Shown: piece by piece, positions 1-13,012 of the stretch
How the letters are laid out: every line of letters starts with the position of its first letter
Position numbering within the stretch: the first letter of the stretch is position 1
Notes under the pieces: generated by a model
The model's database searches: none
What the model saw: the letters and a program-made list of their open reading frames with translations, nothing else
What the model was told of the DNA's origin: nothing
Assembly (NCBI GenBank): GCA_003290165.1
Contig: QNQO01007616.1
Location: forward strand, 62,001 to 126,000
Length of the DNA stretch: 64,000 nt
Direction: 5' to 3'
DNA from: Berberis thunbergii
Lineage: Eukaryota; Streptophyta; Magnoliopsida; Ranunculales; Berberidaceae
Made by a program: the position numbers and the translations under genes

Positions 1-246
1 AGCTCTATTTTGGGAGTTTTTGTGTCGTAAGACCAGGTTGGCTGTATAACTGACCCTCCGCCTTCCCCTCCGCAGAACCATACAAACAAGGCAATAAATT
101 TTATTTTAGATGTGGCTCTTCACTTGAGGTGGGTGGCTCTGTAGGAGGTTGATATCTCTCCTTTATTTTATCCAAATCTTAACCACAGTTAAAAGAAAGT
201 ATTGTCTATTTTGTTAACCTATTTCCTAAACAACACAAATAAAAAA
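1..246. repeat. Left arm of a large diverged inverted repeat, outer part
   Basis: From about position 100 to 246 this reads, with small gaps, as the reverse complement of about 26230-26400. Shared landmarks are atgtggctcttca, gtaggaggttg, cctttattttat and caaatcttaacca. The first 60-100 bases have no visible partner. No gene is seen. The arm is interrupted at 246 by the MULE and resumes at 13620. Confidence 0.7.
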
Positions 247-366
247 GGGTAATTTGCAATTTGCCCCTTAAAATATATAGTCAATTCAGTTTTATCTCCA
301 ATTAACATTCATATTGCACTTTCCCCCTTAGACTAACAGTCAACGTGCATTGACTGTCAAACACCT
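247..366 (+). repeat. MULE left terminal inverted repeat
   Basis: The sequence matches the reverse complement of about 13500-13619 with small indels. Shared blocks include gggtaatttgca, ccaattcagtttt, atattgcactttcc and gactaacagtcaacgtgc. The homology is clearest to about 345. Confidence 0.88.
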
Positions 367-610
367 CACGTGCCACCATTCTTCCTATTTTGCATGAAAA
401 AATGTTCTTCACGTGCTTATCACGCCTGATGTGATAGCATGTCAATTCCAACCGTCTATTATCTGAAACAGACATGTGAACGGCTAGAGTTTATTCTCTG
501 TCAGCCCGTAGCATTGAAGAGACGGAGAGTGGAGGGAAAACTCCCTCCGTTTTCATTATCTCTGTTTTGTTTCTCCTCTCTCCCTGTGTTCTTTCTGATT
601 TCTCACCGAA

Positions 611-866
611 ATGAAGAAAAGGAAACCTAAAACGAAGAAGAGGAAGAAAGTTGTTTTCGGTGTCAAAATCACGATCGGTGGCAGCAATGATGATGGGAGC
701 ACCGCTTCTAGCATACATTGGGACGATTGCAGTTCGTTCAGTGATTTTAGTGATTTCTTCAATCAGATGCCAAGCGATGAGGAGCCAAATCTGAGGCAAG
801 ATTTCACTTCTTCAGACACTAAAGAGGACGTGAAATCTCCTACTGTTCATTGGTGTGATGTATTGT
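611..866 (+). pseudogene. First coding exon of the MULE gene (N-terminal, lysine-rich)
   Basis: An open frame of about 85 codons starts at the ATG at 611 with a basic stretch (MKKRKPKTKKRKK), then an acidic and serine-rich segment, and runs into a good donor (gtaagt) near 866. The next acceptor (gtag) is near 1311. Upstream, 500-600 is CT-rich leader-like sequence. The basic start could be a nuclear localisation signal, which is inference. No catalytic domain lies here. I assign it to the transposase gene because it sits inside the TIRs, on the same strand, and splices towards the recognisable transposase exon. It could instead be a separate small ORF. Confidence 0.5.
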
Positions 867-2539
867 AAGTCTTATTTGCTATTTTAGGGTTTTCATTTCG
901 GTGCTTCTATATGTAATGCATATTTGAATGGATGTTGTGAATGGTATGATTTTGTTAGTATTTTGTTCATTTGCACAAATTCATGTTTCTCCACTGTTTA
1001 TTTGGTGGTTGCTGTTTGCATCAGTGAAAATGTTGTTTTTGAAAGTGATTTATTTTGGTTTAGTGTTGCTAGTAGTTGGTGATTCCATGAATCAGTAACA
1101 GTGTTCATGTAGTGTGGTTTAGTGTCGTACTTGTCTTTTTTTTTCAGTTTACCATTCAAGTTTGATTGCATGATTTAGTGTGGTTTAGTTTAGTTTGTTT
1201 GTTTTGTTTGCATCGGTGAAAATGGTCTGATTTTGTTATGTTTGTCTGTTTTCAGTCTTCTGTTTGCATCAATAAAAATGGTATGATTTTGTTTTGTTTG
1301 TGTGTTTGTAGCAATGGTAAGTGGGGACAAGAACTGAAAGTCTAGAACTTAGTGATCCATTACAATGGAAAGTGGAGTAAGATTGCAGAGATCCCTGGTC
1401 TGTGGAAGGCCAGTGTTATAAAGATGGGATATCTATAGAGTTTGTACAAGTGCATGGGGATTACCTGAATTGGGATAAATTAAATAAGAGTATCTTTGAA
1501 CCTATCCCCAACCCACATAAGCATGCCTTAACCCTTGGAACAACACATACCTATGTGGAGAATTGGGTGAGAAAGGATATTAGAAATGATAAAGGCTTGA
1601 TGTATTTTTGGACCCATGTAGACATTGATGACAATAATGTTTTGCATGTGTTTGTTGAGGTTAAAGTGACAACACAAGTACATGAAAGCAACACTCATGG
1701 GATTAGTGTAATGGAGTCTGAACCAATTTCAACCCCATCTATAGTTGATGTAGACCCTGCCCCAATAACACAACTCACCCCTACTAAAAAAATCATTTGA
1801 GACCTAAATGCAGGGCCAAAAGGCCTTGGACCAGGAGAAAGGTTCCAACCCCAAGGAAGAGTAAACCTAGTGATTGGTACTCTCCAAGGAAAAATGGTAG
1901 TAAAAAAGGGATAAAGTCGAGTAAGACAAGAGTGAACTTATATGATGAGTTGAGTGAAAAAGAATTAGATGAAGACCTACCTGATGTTGTACCACAGGGA
2001 CCTGCTAAGGAAACAATTCCATCTGAAGCATGTCCATCTGATCCTGGGCCATCTGAAGCAAGTCCATCTAAGTTTGCTGAGTTGGATGATCTTCAAGTAG
2101 AAGAGGAGTATCATTCAAGCCATAGCACTGAAGATGAGGCACCTCCAGGTGTGCATGCTGGTTTTGTGGCTGAGACTGAAAATGTTTATGGTGATGAGAG
2201 TGATCATGAGGCTCACCATGAGGATGAAAACTGAGTTATGGAAGTTGGGAAGGAATGGCCCACAGTAGATGATGCTAGGTTTTGGTTGAAGAAATATGCA
2301 GTAAGAAAGAAGTTTTTGATGACATTTAAGAAGAATGATCCTGACGGGTTTTTAATAAAGTGTACAGATGAAAAATGCAAATGGCATTGTTATGCAGCCA
2401 GAAACAAATATGGGCATACCATCAGTGTTAGGACCATGGGGCAACAACACACATGTGTGGGGATTGTTGATGGGAAGCACCCTATGGCTAATGCTAGGTT
2501 TGTTGCTAAAAAGTGTGAGGCCATGTTTAATACCCACTT

Positions 2540-2787
2540 TGTGAGACCCTTGTGTGGGCGGACCTGAGGGGGAGGGCGAGGGTTGGAGCCCAATAGGCCT
2601 GTGGATCCTAAGAGGGGTTGGATTAGCTACCAAGGGGAGATCATAGTTCCACATCGCCTGGGTGTGGGATGGTGATGTGCTATATATGTGTGAGGTTGGA
2701 TCCCCATAGTAAGAGGCCTTTTAAAGCCGCGTGGACCGGTTGGGCCCAAAGCGGACAATATCTTACTGTGCGGATCAGGTCGTTACA
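2540..2787 (+). repeat. TRIM 5' LTR
   Basis: The 248-bp LTR starts TGTGAG and ends TTACA. It contains a TATA-like stretch (gctatatatgtg near 2680) and the conserved block caaagcggacaatatctta near 2750, which also occurs in other plant TRIM LTRs. Confidence 0.93.
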
Positions 2788-2904
2788 GAATGGTATCAGA
2801 GCCTGACCCAGCCGAAAGTGTGCCACGTGGAGGTGGGCCCTCGGGCAACGTGGACGTTGTGCCTGTGTGGCCAACGAGGATGTTGGGCCTTAAGGGGGGT
2901 GGAC

Positions 2905-3161
2905 TGTGAGACCCTTGTGTGGGCGGACCTGAGGGGGAGGGTGAGGGTTAGAGCCCAAAAGGCCCAACAGGCCTGTGGATCCCAAGAGGGGTTGGACTAG
3001 CTACCAAGGGGAGATCATAGTCCCACATCGCCTGGGTGCGGGATGGTGATGTGCTATATATGTGCGAGGTTGGATCCCCATAGTAAGAGGCATTTTAAAG
3101 CCGTGTGGCCCGATTGGGCCCAAAGCGGACAATATCTTACTGTGCGGATCGGGTCGTTACA
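2905..3161 (+). repeat. TRIM 3' LTR
   Basis: This 257-bp copy of the 5' LTR has an extra short segment (aaaaggcccaaca near 2955) and scattered substitutions. It is followed directly by the CACTT target duplication. Confidence 0.93.
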
Positions 3162-3789
3162 CACTTCCAGTTTATCACACCTGACTTGTTTATGAAACAG
3201 ACATGGAAGGAGAACACTATTGAAGTCAGCTACCATGTAGGGTGGAGGGCAAAACAGAAACTGATGGCCAAAATAGTTGGTAAGTATGAGGACAATTACA
3301 AGATGACCCTTTCTTGTTGCATGGAGTTGTTGACAGCAAACCCAGGAAGCATTGCTACATGCTCAACAAGTAATGAAGATCAAATGTTCACAGGCCTGTG
3401 TTTGGATTTTTCTACTAGTCTACTTGGTTGGTAGCATGAGTATAGACCCTTGGTGGGTTTGGATGGGTGTTTTTTAAAGACAAAATATGGGGGTTGTTGT
3501 TTGTCAATCACAACTTTGGATGGCAACAGTGGTCTCTTTCCATTGGCTATCTACATTTACAAGTCAGAATGCTACCAGACTTGGTACACCTTCCTGAGCA
3601 TAATTAAGATGCAGTTGAATATGCATCACTACAAGAAAAGTGATCATTCATAGCATATGTTTATAGCGTTTTTTGTGAAAAGCGCTATAATTGATTGAAT
3701 TCACCAACGCGCGGGAAATGAAAAAGAAATGCGCGCTCCACAATTGCTTCACAGCAGAGTAGGCGGGAAATAAAAAACAGAGACCTCGC

Positions 3790-5661
3790 TCGATTCCACT
3801 TCAACATCTAAGGCTTTCTCCCTCTCAGTCTCGCTCTCCTCCCTCGCGACTCTCCCTCACCAAAAGCAAAACTCCCTCTCCATCCCTCTCGCTCTTGTTG
3901 CCTTCTCTCCCTATCTTTTTATCTCCATCTCTGTGTGTATATGTGATAATTTTTCTCTGCTCTCTCCATTTTCGTTGACTTAGTAAACCGAATCGAGAGA
4001 GATCTTCATATAAACCTAAAATCCCTAATTTTCTCTCCCCCTTTAGTCCCCATCGCACACAGAGAAGAGAACCACCGTCGACGCCACTCGCATCTGCCAT
4101 TCCACCGCCTTCGCCTGCTTCAGGTGAGTTCTTCTCCGTTTGCAAATTTCAAGAAGGGAAAGGATCAGAGGAGGGAGCGGGATGGGGGAGGTGGAGAAGT
4201 AAGGTTGAGTTGAATCAGACTCCGAAGGTGGAGATTGGGACTGCCGATTTGGTGAGTTGGTGAGAGGAAGAGTCATTGGAGGGAGATGTCGATGTTGGAT
4301 TAGAATTCGATTGATGTTTCAGGATGTTGAAAGTGGTGGTGTTTGGGTTTAGATCTTTGTGATAGGGACTTGTTCTTGAAGATTTTGATGACCAGCTAGG
4401 AATCGAATCTCATAGCTAAAATCTAGAGTTTGCAATTTTTGAGATTGATTTTTTGTATACTAGGGGTTTGTCTCGGGTACCCATTTCTTGTTTGTGTTTG
4501 TTTTGATGAGAAAAATGTCTATTTGTTGTGAACACTTGTCTCATTGTTGTGATGCAAATCTTGCCTCAAATTGCAGCATTTTTGGACAAGTCTCACGAAT
4601 GGGGTCTGAAGCAAGCTTTGGTTCTAAACATCATGAAGTCAAGTGGTATGAATCCATTCCTAAATCATCTAAGTTCATGGGAGTAACCCCAAGACACGAA
4701 TGCTCTAAGAGGTAAGCTTTTCTTTGCATTCTGAATTCATACATTATCTCATATTTAGTAGTTTTTAATTTGGTTTATTGGTTCCTTCAATGGATTGGGG
4801 TTTTTCCAAAATCGGATATTGGAGTTTGAAAACTTAGATTGGAGAATCAACTACCCATAATGAGAGTCAGTCTTGAATAAGGATATAAGAGTGCATTTTG
4901 GTAAAGTGTTCAAGTTAATGAGGGTTGATTGTACTTGAAAGATTAGTGGGTCTTCTTGGTTTCACCACTTGATTAAAAAATAGTTTTCTATAGTTTTTGT
5001 TTCAAACCCCATCTTTGCAAGATGTGTATTTTTCCATCCTATTGAATTGCTGATTTATGTTCTTTGGCTGATGGCAGTAAATCTTGTAGAAAAGTCAAGG
5101 AAGAGAGTTTGGGCATCTCACCAGAAGTAGTGTCTCATCTTCACAAGCTGGTAAGACACCCATTTTTCTCTTTCAAGGATTTTCTAATCTGCTCTTCCTC
5201 TTCACATTTATTATTATCGCACCAATCAAGGTTTGGCACATATTTCATGTAGCCCAAAAGCTTCTAATATCATGCAAATCATAACTGGAACAAGTTTCAT
5301 AACCTTGGATCCAAAAATTAATTTCTTATAACATTATTTTTTATATCTGTATTTGTTTATGTGGTTACACTAGGATACGAGACAAGTAAACGGATGTATT
5401 GAACCCATGAAGAAACAATCTCCCAAGATTGAGCTGCAAATTTCTTTGAAGCAAGAGGTATGGGATTGAACTCCTAAGCCAAAGATCTATAAGTCCTATG
5501 AGTTGTTTATTTCATTTTTCCTGAAACTGGTGTTGCACCTATCTTTCACTTGACCCTCATTTATGCTAGTAATGACTCTCACAGTGAAAGTGATAAAGCC
5601 ATATCAGGCTTTAGAATGAATCCAGTGGATAGAAGCATCAATACAGACAATGGTTGTTTGC
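3790..5661 (+). pseudogene. Captured fragment 1 in CACTA 1: leader plus exons of an unrecognised gene
   Basis: A CT-rich leader (about 3800-4120) ends at a donor (cag/gtgagt near 4122). Exon-like blocks follow with flanking splice signals. The first is 4577-4711, with ATG at 4599, giving MGSEASFGSKHHEVKWYESI and a donor gtaagc. Then come 5078-5150 (KVKEESLGISPEVVSHLHKL, donor gtaaga), 5374-5457 (CIEPMKKQSPKIELQISLKQE without its first residue reads as one block, donor gtatgg), and an open stretch from about 5570. The Ser/Lys-rich sequence with a short helical end resembles regulatory plant proteins, but I do not recognise the family. A stop follows the third block if splicing is in phase. The leader may bring a promoter with it, which is inference from position. 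Confidence 0.5.
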
Positions 5662-5981
5662 TTCATGATAATTGTTGTCCAAATCTTGTTTGTTGTTTAG
5701 GATCAATGGTGCTCTTAGTAGAGGCAATGGGAGTGAAGTGATTTGTGTGTGTGTTTTTTTAATTTGTCATGGTTATAGCTATTGTTTTCTTGTACATGGT
5801 CTTGTAGAAGTTCCTATGTTGCTTGGTTTGGCTCAGTTGATCAAGAGATGAAGTTAAGAAGAAAGATTTTTGAATGGCATTTGAAGACCATGGTTATACA
5901 TTCATATATGAAAATCCATATTGCAGAACTTATCTCAAATATTTAACTGAGACATCCATTTTTTTCCCTTTCCAATCGTAG

Positions 5982-7303
<1,322 letters not shown>

Positions 7304-7621
7304 TGAGAATATTTGATGAGTGTGATTATTTCAGGTCTTGTATATTTATTAATTATTACTTGACTGTGCAAAATGTCCTTCCCTTAAATTATCTAGAGTT
7401 GAAAGTAGGAGTTTTTGTGTGTTCTTTGACTAAGGAGTTTTTGTTTTTCAATGTTTGATAATATCTGAATCCCTCAAGAAAACTTGTATTGGTGAGTTTT
7501 TTAGTCACCTGTGTCCATTATCCATTTATTGCTTCTGTTTATTTCAGTCAGCATGAGCTAGACTTGTTTTTTTACTTTCTCTGTTATGTCACTGATATGA
7601 TGTACATTTGTTGGATTAATA

Positions 7622-8100
7622 GGAGTAAAAATTTGAGAACTCGAGTCATTGGATGCCCAAAGACCATTGACGGTAACCTGAAATGCAAGGAGGTTCCAAC
7701 AAGTTTTAGATTTGATACAGCATGCAAGGTGATCATCTTATTGACTCGAATCTTGTTTGTTCAGTTTTTATTATTTGATGATTTGTCTGTTTTCAGTTTT
7801 TATTGTTTATAGTTTGTTCAGTTTTTATTAGTTGTTGACAGTTACTGACTCTTTAACTTTAGTCTGATATATTCCTGAATGACATTATTCTTAATGTTTA
7901 GTGATATAACAATTATTGTTGATAACACTTTGTGTTTCTTCTAGTGTGAGAATGCATAGTATTTCAATTAGTATGTCGTATGCTTAAGAAATGCAGTGTG
8001 AAGTAGACTTTAATGGATTAGACTTATGTTTTGCAGATATATGCAGAAATGATAGGAAATGTCATGATCGATGCTCACTCTACTGGAAAATATTATCACT
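7622..8100 (+). pseudogene. PFP-beta-like: Captured fragment 4 in CACTA 1: PPi-dependent phosphofructokinase, two exons
   Basis: PPi:fructose-6-phosphate 1-phosphotransferase works in cytosolic glycolysis and gluconeogenesis. Block 7622-7728 gives RVIGCPKTIDGNLKCKEVPT then SFRFDTACK and ends at a GT donor. Block 8037-8100 gives IYAEMIGNVMIDAHSTGKYY and ends at gtaagt. The motif PKTIDG, with its conserved aspartate, belongs to the fructose-6-phosphate/catalytic region, and the overall wording fits the beta (catalytic) subunit better than alpha. Only these two exons are present, so the fragment is non-functional as an enzyme. Confidence 0.88.
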
Positions 8101-8489
8101 GTAAGTTGTCAATTCTGAACTTCATTCATGTCAGAGTTATGCATGACAGTTAGCTGTTTTAGAAGGCAATTTGTAATACATTTGTTAAAATAATGACAAC
8201 TTTGGCGATTTTCTTTTACACTGTATTAGGATAGGATTAAAAGCTTTATCATATTCCTCAACTTCTTTCATGTCTGGTTAGTGGATGAATCAATTCCATT
8301 CTTCTCCGATTAAGAAAAGGGAACAGCTCAAAGTTCTTTTGGATTGTCATAGAAGAATATGTTGTGGTTAGTATGTTCTATAAAGGACTGTAATGAATGA
8401 TACAACTTGGACACTTAGTATGTTGGGTTTCATATGGAATTTTCATTCCGTTATACGCCTAAAAGACTAATTTGTTTGCCTATATACAG

Positions 8490-9044
8490 GATGAGTTTGC
8501 TATTAGGTCCTCCAGGCTCTGGGAAGACCTCCTTACTGCTAGCTTTGGCAGGGAAGCTTGATTCAAAGCTAGAGGTATATATGGAGACCTTCTCGTCGCC
8601 TTTTCTGAGTTTTGTCATTGAAAGCCTACTCAATACTAGCTATTAATTTCATCTTCATATATGATGGTATTAATTTGATTTCTCTAATAACTATAGGTTT
8701 CTGGAAAAATTACCTATAATGGGCATGAAATGCATGAATTTGTTCCGAGGAAAACTTCTGCTTATATTAATCAGAATGATCTTGACATTGGAGAAATGAC
8801 AGTGAGGGAAACCTTGGATTTCTCTGCTAGATGTCAAGGTGTCGGGACTCAATATGGCAAGTCAAGAAAATTTTCAATTGATGCACATGGCTAAGATTCA
8901 AAAAGTTTATGATTTCATCCAAATGCACTAGAACACCGATATAATCGTGGTACTGAAAGTATGTGTTAGTTTTAGGCCAGAACATAAAAAAATTTCAAAT
9001 TTTGATCATTTGCAGAGATGTTGAAGGAGCTGTCAAGAAGAGAG
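8490..9044 (+). pseudogene. Captured fragment 5 in CACTA 1: PDR-type (ABCG) ABC transporter, three exons
   Basis: Pleiotropic-drug-resistance transporters pump hydrophobic compounds across the plasma membrane. Exon 8490-8574 holds the Walker A motif in [20 protein letters not shown]. Exon 8697-8856 gives [37 protein letters not shown] and [16 protein letters not shown], with the Q-loop region. Exon 9016-9044 gives MLKELSRRE. The borders match splice sites, although the second donor is gcaagt (GC type). This is only the front of the first nucleotide-binding domain: no signature motif, Walker B or membrane helices follow. Confidence 0.92.
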
Positions 9045-9877
9045 GTTACTTGCTGCTGTCGTTGCTATCATTGCTTGCTGCTGAGTGTAAGATAACGCTT
9101 TTAAATGTCGTTTGATTTTGTCAAATGCATACATTTCTGATATCAGACAACAAATGAATGAAGCATGCCTACTCTCACTGGCAGTCTTGGTTATCTTGTG
9201 TTTTTCTTTCATAATCTTTTAGTTGTTAAGTTTATATCTCAAGTGTCAAAGCATTATTCATCCCTGGAGAAGGAAACTATAGTTATGTAATGCACTTACT
9301 AGGTGTTGTTGCCAGTGATTTCACTCTTGATCAAATCTGTAGGCCGTGTACATGTCTGCTAGTGCTTAGCAGTTAGCACTAAATGAAAAACATTAGATAG
9401 TATCTACTAACTTAAAGAGGCATTATCTTACTCAAATTGTTTGTACTTTTGTCTGGCACCTTTTTTCTTTGGAAAAGAAAATCCATCTTTAGGTCATTTG
9501 CTAACTTTTTAGTTGAGGTAAACGTAGTAATCAATGTTTGGGACTTCTAGTGTTCACTGTTATGTTGCCTCACTATAATGACAAATCAACTTGTGCTATT
9601 TGCAACCATTGTTGTTGCTTCCTTTATAAGTGTTGCAATTTTTTGAGAAATCTGTGGTATCCATTGTCCTTGTTCTGTTGTTTTGGCATAACATTGTTAT
9701 TACTTCCTTTTCAAGTATTGCAACTTTTAAGAAATCTCATGGATCTGTGCCTTGATTCATAAACATACCATACCATCAGCTAGGAGAAGCACCCAGCTCT
9801 TCCAAGTGTCAATATTGAATGAATGTCATCATTCAGTGGCTTCATTGGTCAGTTTTTGATGATCTTTTACCCTGTAG

Positions 9878-10238
9878 GCTGCATGCAAGAATGCTCCCGA
9901 GAGTGGTGAAGCTAAAAGAGCAGTTGATTTGCTGTATGATACAGCTTTGATCTCCAGTGGATACTCAGTAAGGACTCCCTCTGAAACTTGTTTCTGAACC
10001 AAACCTGTTTGATAATTACTTAACTCTATCTTGATAATATTTGCAGCTTGATAGTCCAGCTGATTTGGGTAACAAGATATATGAAATGATGGCAATTGCC
10101 CTTGACGGGAGATGGGGAAGATCAGAAGAGTCTGATGCCACTGAAGAATCTGAAGCTGCTTCAACTGCCGAAGCCTCTGAAACAGAAGTTGTTGAGCCTT
10201 CAGAAGTGAGGGCAGAAAATGATCCTTGGAGTGATTGA
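9878..10238 (+). pseudogene. HSP90.5/HSP90.6-like: Captured fragment 6 in CACTA 1: organellar HSP90 C-terminus with stop codon
   Basis: Exon 9878-9967 gives ACKNAPESGEAKRAVDLLYD and TALISSGYS, ending at gtaagg. Exon 10047-10238 gives LDSPADLGNKIYEMMAIALD, an acidic Ser/Glu-rich linker, and the tail VVEPSEVRAENDPWSD followed by TGA. This is the C-terminal dimerisation end of chloroplast- or mitochondrion-type HSP90; the tail differs from the MEEVD end of cytosolic HSP90. The frame is intact across the intron and the native stop is kept, so a chimeric transcript of this element could end in this tail. The ATPase and middle domains are absent. Confidence 0.92.
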
Positions 10239-10619
10239 TAATTTTGATAGGTCCAAGTGTCATAAACAAAATTTTGAACTCCCAGACCTTAGAAGCAAAA
10301 AAGCCATTTTGTTAGAGAAGCGGGTGGTGTTATTGGCATGATTCTCATTGATCCAATGGGCAAAACCATCGCTTAATTTTCAGTTTGTTATCCCAAGTAC
10401 CATAATTGTAATACATTATCTTATTAATTACATTATTTTTATTATTTGATAGATTTTGTGACTCGATGTAATACCGTTTATTAATTAATTACATTACTTT
10501 GCCTCCATTCATGGAAATGTTTAACTTTGGCACATTTAAAATTTTATTTTCTAGACATAAAACTTATGAGATGTGTAATAAAAAGTCATTTGATAGTAAA
10601 AAAAAAAAAAAAAAATTTG

Positions 10620-10877
10620 CTATGTATACTTACCATAGCGTTTTTAAAACGCTATGGTAGAGTCTACCATAGCGGTTTTAGAGTCTACTATAGCGTTTTT
10701 AAAACGCTATGGAAGAGGCTACCATAGCGGTTTTGAAATGCTATAAAAGCCAAACTTACCATAGCGTTTTAAAACCGCTATAATATCCCCTGGGTCTATT
10801 ATAGTGTCGGCTGTCATAGCGGTTACTAAACCGCTATGGTAGCCTACCATAGCGGTTTTAAACGCTATTAATCACAA
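10620..10877. repeat. CACTA 1 subterminal repeats
   Basis: At least eight near-copies of TACCATAGCG(G)TTTT and its reverse complement AAAACGCTATGGTAG are packed in about 250 bp next to the right terminus. A weaker copy (tagcgttttttgtgaaaagc) lies at 3664. In En/Spm elements such arrays bind the element-encoded DNA-binding protein. Here that role is inferred from position and pattern. Confidence 0.88.
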
Positions 10878-10893
10878 TTTTCTTGTAGTGCAT

Positions 10894-12138
10894 GAAGGGA
10901 AGCTGACCTTTATCTCTGACTAGCAAAGCAAAAAGGTTTGACCTTTAACTCTTTCCAGATTCAAATTATAGATTCTATTTTAGGCATATGTATAAAAACT
11001 TCAAGAAGGCGGGATTTGGTAGGACTTTCTTGATGAGACTAAGTTGTAAGGCTACGAGGGAATACAAGGAGGTTGAGTGTGTCTTCCACTTGAAAGAGAT
11101 TAAGGAAGCTAATCCAAGGGCTCATCAGTGGCTGGTTGATAGGGATGTGAAGAGTTGGTGCAGGACCTATTTTGACACTAGGCTATGCTCAGAGCATATT
11201 ACTAACAATTTTAGTGAAAGCTTCAAAAACTAGATCATCCACCTAAGGGACAAACCAATTTGCAAGTTCATTGATGACTATCACATGTTTGTCATGAGGC
11301 TTATGCATGACAGAAGGGTGAAAAGTAGCACTTGGGACATGAATGGGTTAGTACCTAGGGCTCAAAAGCTGATTGACGAGTACTGTGAAATGAAGAACCA
11401 ATTTAGGATGTTTGGGTCCAGTGATGGCTTCATCACAATGCAACATAATGACAATGGTGATAGGTTTAGAGTGAAGACATCTATTAGATATTGTGACTGT
11501 AGACAGTGGAAAATCACAGGTGTCATATGTGTGCATGGAATCTTGACTCTAGTCAATCAAAGACCTTAGTGGGCCAGAGTGAATAGTTTTCTCATTGCTT
11601 ATATGTCATTGATTATATAATCATTGCTTACATATCATTGCTTATATACATATTTCCATTTAATACAGGTATTGCAACCCCTATCATTCTATGAAGGCCT
11701 ATGTGGAAGCATACTCTAGGGGCATTGTGAACATAAGAAATATGCATGAATGGGATGAAGTTAGTTTTATCGTCATTGCTTGTGTATAGTATTTCCATGT
11801 CTGATTAGGGTTATTATGTGGCAGCCAAGATATTTAGTATTGCCTCTTCTAGTGAAAAGAGGTCTAGAAAGACCTAAGAGACAGAGAAGAAGAAATGAAG
11901 ATGAATATGAGGTTCACAAGGAACACAGGAGTTGTAGAAAGTGTGGAATGAGGGGTCACCTAAATGCACGAGGGCAAGGAACAACAAACCAAGGGGTGCA
12001 AGGATTGCTAGTGGAAGAGAAAACAATGAACCTTTAAAGGAAATGTCCACATGTCCTCCACAACCACCAAACTTCCAGGTTGAGATGCCTACAGCTCCAA
12101 CTTTACAAAACAGTCGGAGTACCATGTTCACAACTTAG
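10894..12138 (+). pseudogene. mudrA-like: MULE transposase, 3' part (catalytic C-terminus, SWIM and zinc knuckle)
   Basis: This continues the frame interrupted by CACTA 1 at codon level: HEGKLTFISD followed by an in-frame TAG. Next come a block from 10988 (YKNFKKAGFGRTFLMRLSCK through ITNNFSESFKN) and a block 11285-11569 holding a SWIM-type zinc finger (CDCRQWKITGVICVHGI, pattern CxC-x-CxH). Near 11930 a knuckle-like CRKCGMRGH is seen, its last cysteine replaced. An intron-like gap separates 11569 from about 11668 (YCNPYHSMKAYVEAYSRGI). At least three stops or frame changes are present, so the gene is dead. Confidence 0.85.
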
Positions 12139-12379
12139 CCCTTTGCACAAGGAGTTCGGCCCTAACCAATGAGGCCACCATTTTATCCAGTTTTTCAGTG
12201 TGGGAATGGTAGGGGCAGGAGCGGACAGACTCTATTTGCAAGAGGACAAATCAGTTGGATACCTAGGGGGCCTCGAGATGACCTTAGACAGTTTGTGACT
12301 CATTTCGGTAACTCATATTGACATTCTCATTTTGGTGAAAGCAGTTACTGAAAGACAATTTTTTTTCGTTTATTAACAT

Positions 12380-12835
12380 TGTCATTATGTGTTTTCTGAT
12401 GGTATTGAATGTTTGTGTTGGTATGGTACACTAACTGATGCACTTGTTATGTCAAGACTTGTGTTGGTATGGTACTCTAAATATACACTTGTGTTGGTTG
12501 CAAGTTCTGTTAAATGGTAGTGAATGTTTATTGGTATGGTATGATATTGAATGATTGTTGGTTCGGTGCACTTCAGGTTGTAAATTCAGTTGTTGAATGT
12601 TATTGAAAGTGATATTCACGTTGCTATGTCAAGTTGTTAGGTACTGAATGTTAAGGTTGTTAGGTAGTTATCAGTTACTAAATGTTATTGAAAGTGTTAT
12701 GTCAGGTTGCTAGTGCTATGTCAAGTTGCTAGTGCTATGTCAGGTTGCTATGCCAGGTTGTTAGGTACTAAATGTTAAGGTTGTTAGGTACTGAATGTTA
12801 TTGAAAGTGCTATGTCAGGTTTTGAATTGCAATGA
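12380..12835. repeat. Degenerate tandem repeat in the MULE 3' region
   Basis: Mixed repeats of two short words, TACTGAATGTTATTGAAAGTG and GCTATGTCAGGTTGCTA, recur several times between 12560 and 12835, with looser copies from 12380. No frame is open. This is probably expansion by slippage. Confidence 0.7.
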
Positions 12836-12844
12836 TGTTGCGTC

Positions 12845-13012
12845 AATTGAATTACATTAATGTTAAGACATTTGATTACAATGTGCCATTAACATCCAAT
12901 GAACATCAAATCAATTTACATTGTTGAAAAAACATCAAACTTTGTTGCAAGAACATCCAATGAACATTAAATGAATTTACATTGTGCTTTAACATCCAAT
13001 GTACATGTACTT
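12845..13012. repeat. Short direct repeats in the MULE 3' region
   Basis: Three copies of a unit containing aacatccaatgaacat and aaatgaatttacattg lie at about 12890, 12950 and 12990. They differ in spacing and are non-coding. Confidence 0.6.

Larger units (their letters stand above)
2540..3161 (+). mobile_element. TRIM retrotransposon inserted in the MULE transposase
   Basis: Two direct LTRs, 2540-2787 and 2905-3161, both run from TGTGAGACCC to GGTCGTTACA. The primer binding site TGGTATCAGAGCC at 2791-2803 matches the initiator-tRNA-Met type. A purine tract (aaggggggtgga) lies just before the 3' LTR. The interior is only 117 bp and codes for nothing, as expected for a terminal-repeat retrotransposon in miniature, which depends on proteins supplied elsewhere. 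The target duplication CACTT is perfect (2535-2539 and 3162-3166). The two LTRs differ by several substitutions and a 9-bp length difference, so the insertion is not very recent. Confidence 0.95.
1312..3626 (+). pseudogene. mudrA-like: MULE transposase (mudrA type), 5' part, broken by TRIM and CACTA insertions
   Basis: The transposase would cut and join the element's TIRs. In order it shows an N-terminal domain like the PB1-like domain of plant MULEs (from about 1340, GQCYKDGISIEFVQVHGDY), an acidic linker (1797-2234), and a MuDR-type domain (2238-2530, with CTDEKCKWHC and QHTC, a probable zinc-binding set). After the TRIM comes FQFITPDLFMKQTW, then the start of the catalytic domain (GLDGCFLKTKYGG near 3457, whose D is probably the first catalytic acid). 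Damage: a -1 frameshift near 1797, a stop at 2232-2234, a stop in GW*HEYRP near 3433, the TRIM at 2540 and the CACTA at 3627. The frame resumes exactly across the TRIM once one CACTT copy is discounted, so the gene was continuous before insertion. Remaining exons lie at 10894-12138. Confidence 0.88.

Noticed and set aside
491..799. Open frame of 102 codons on the minus strand overlapping the MULE first exon
   Set aside because: It is a shadow of the plus-strand exon and CT-rich leader; no splice signals or coherent composition support it.
10620..10877. Regularly spaced repeats that could suggest a CRISPR-like array
   Set aside because: They are short, palindromically mixed words next to a CACTA terminus in plant DNA, as expected for transposon subterminal repeats.
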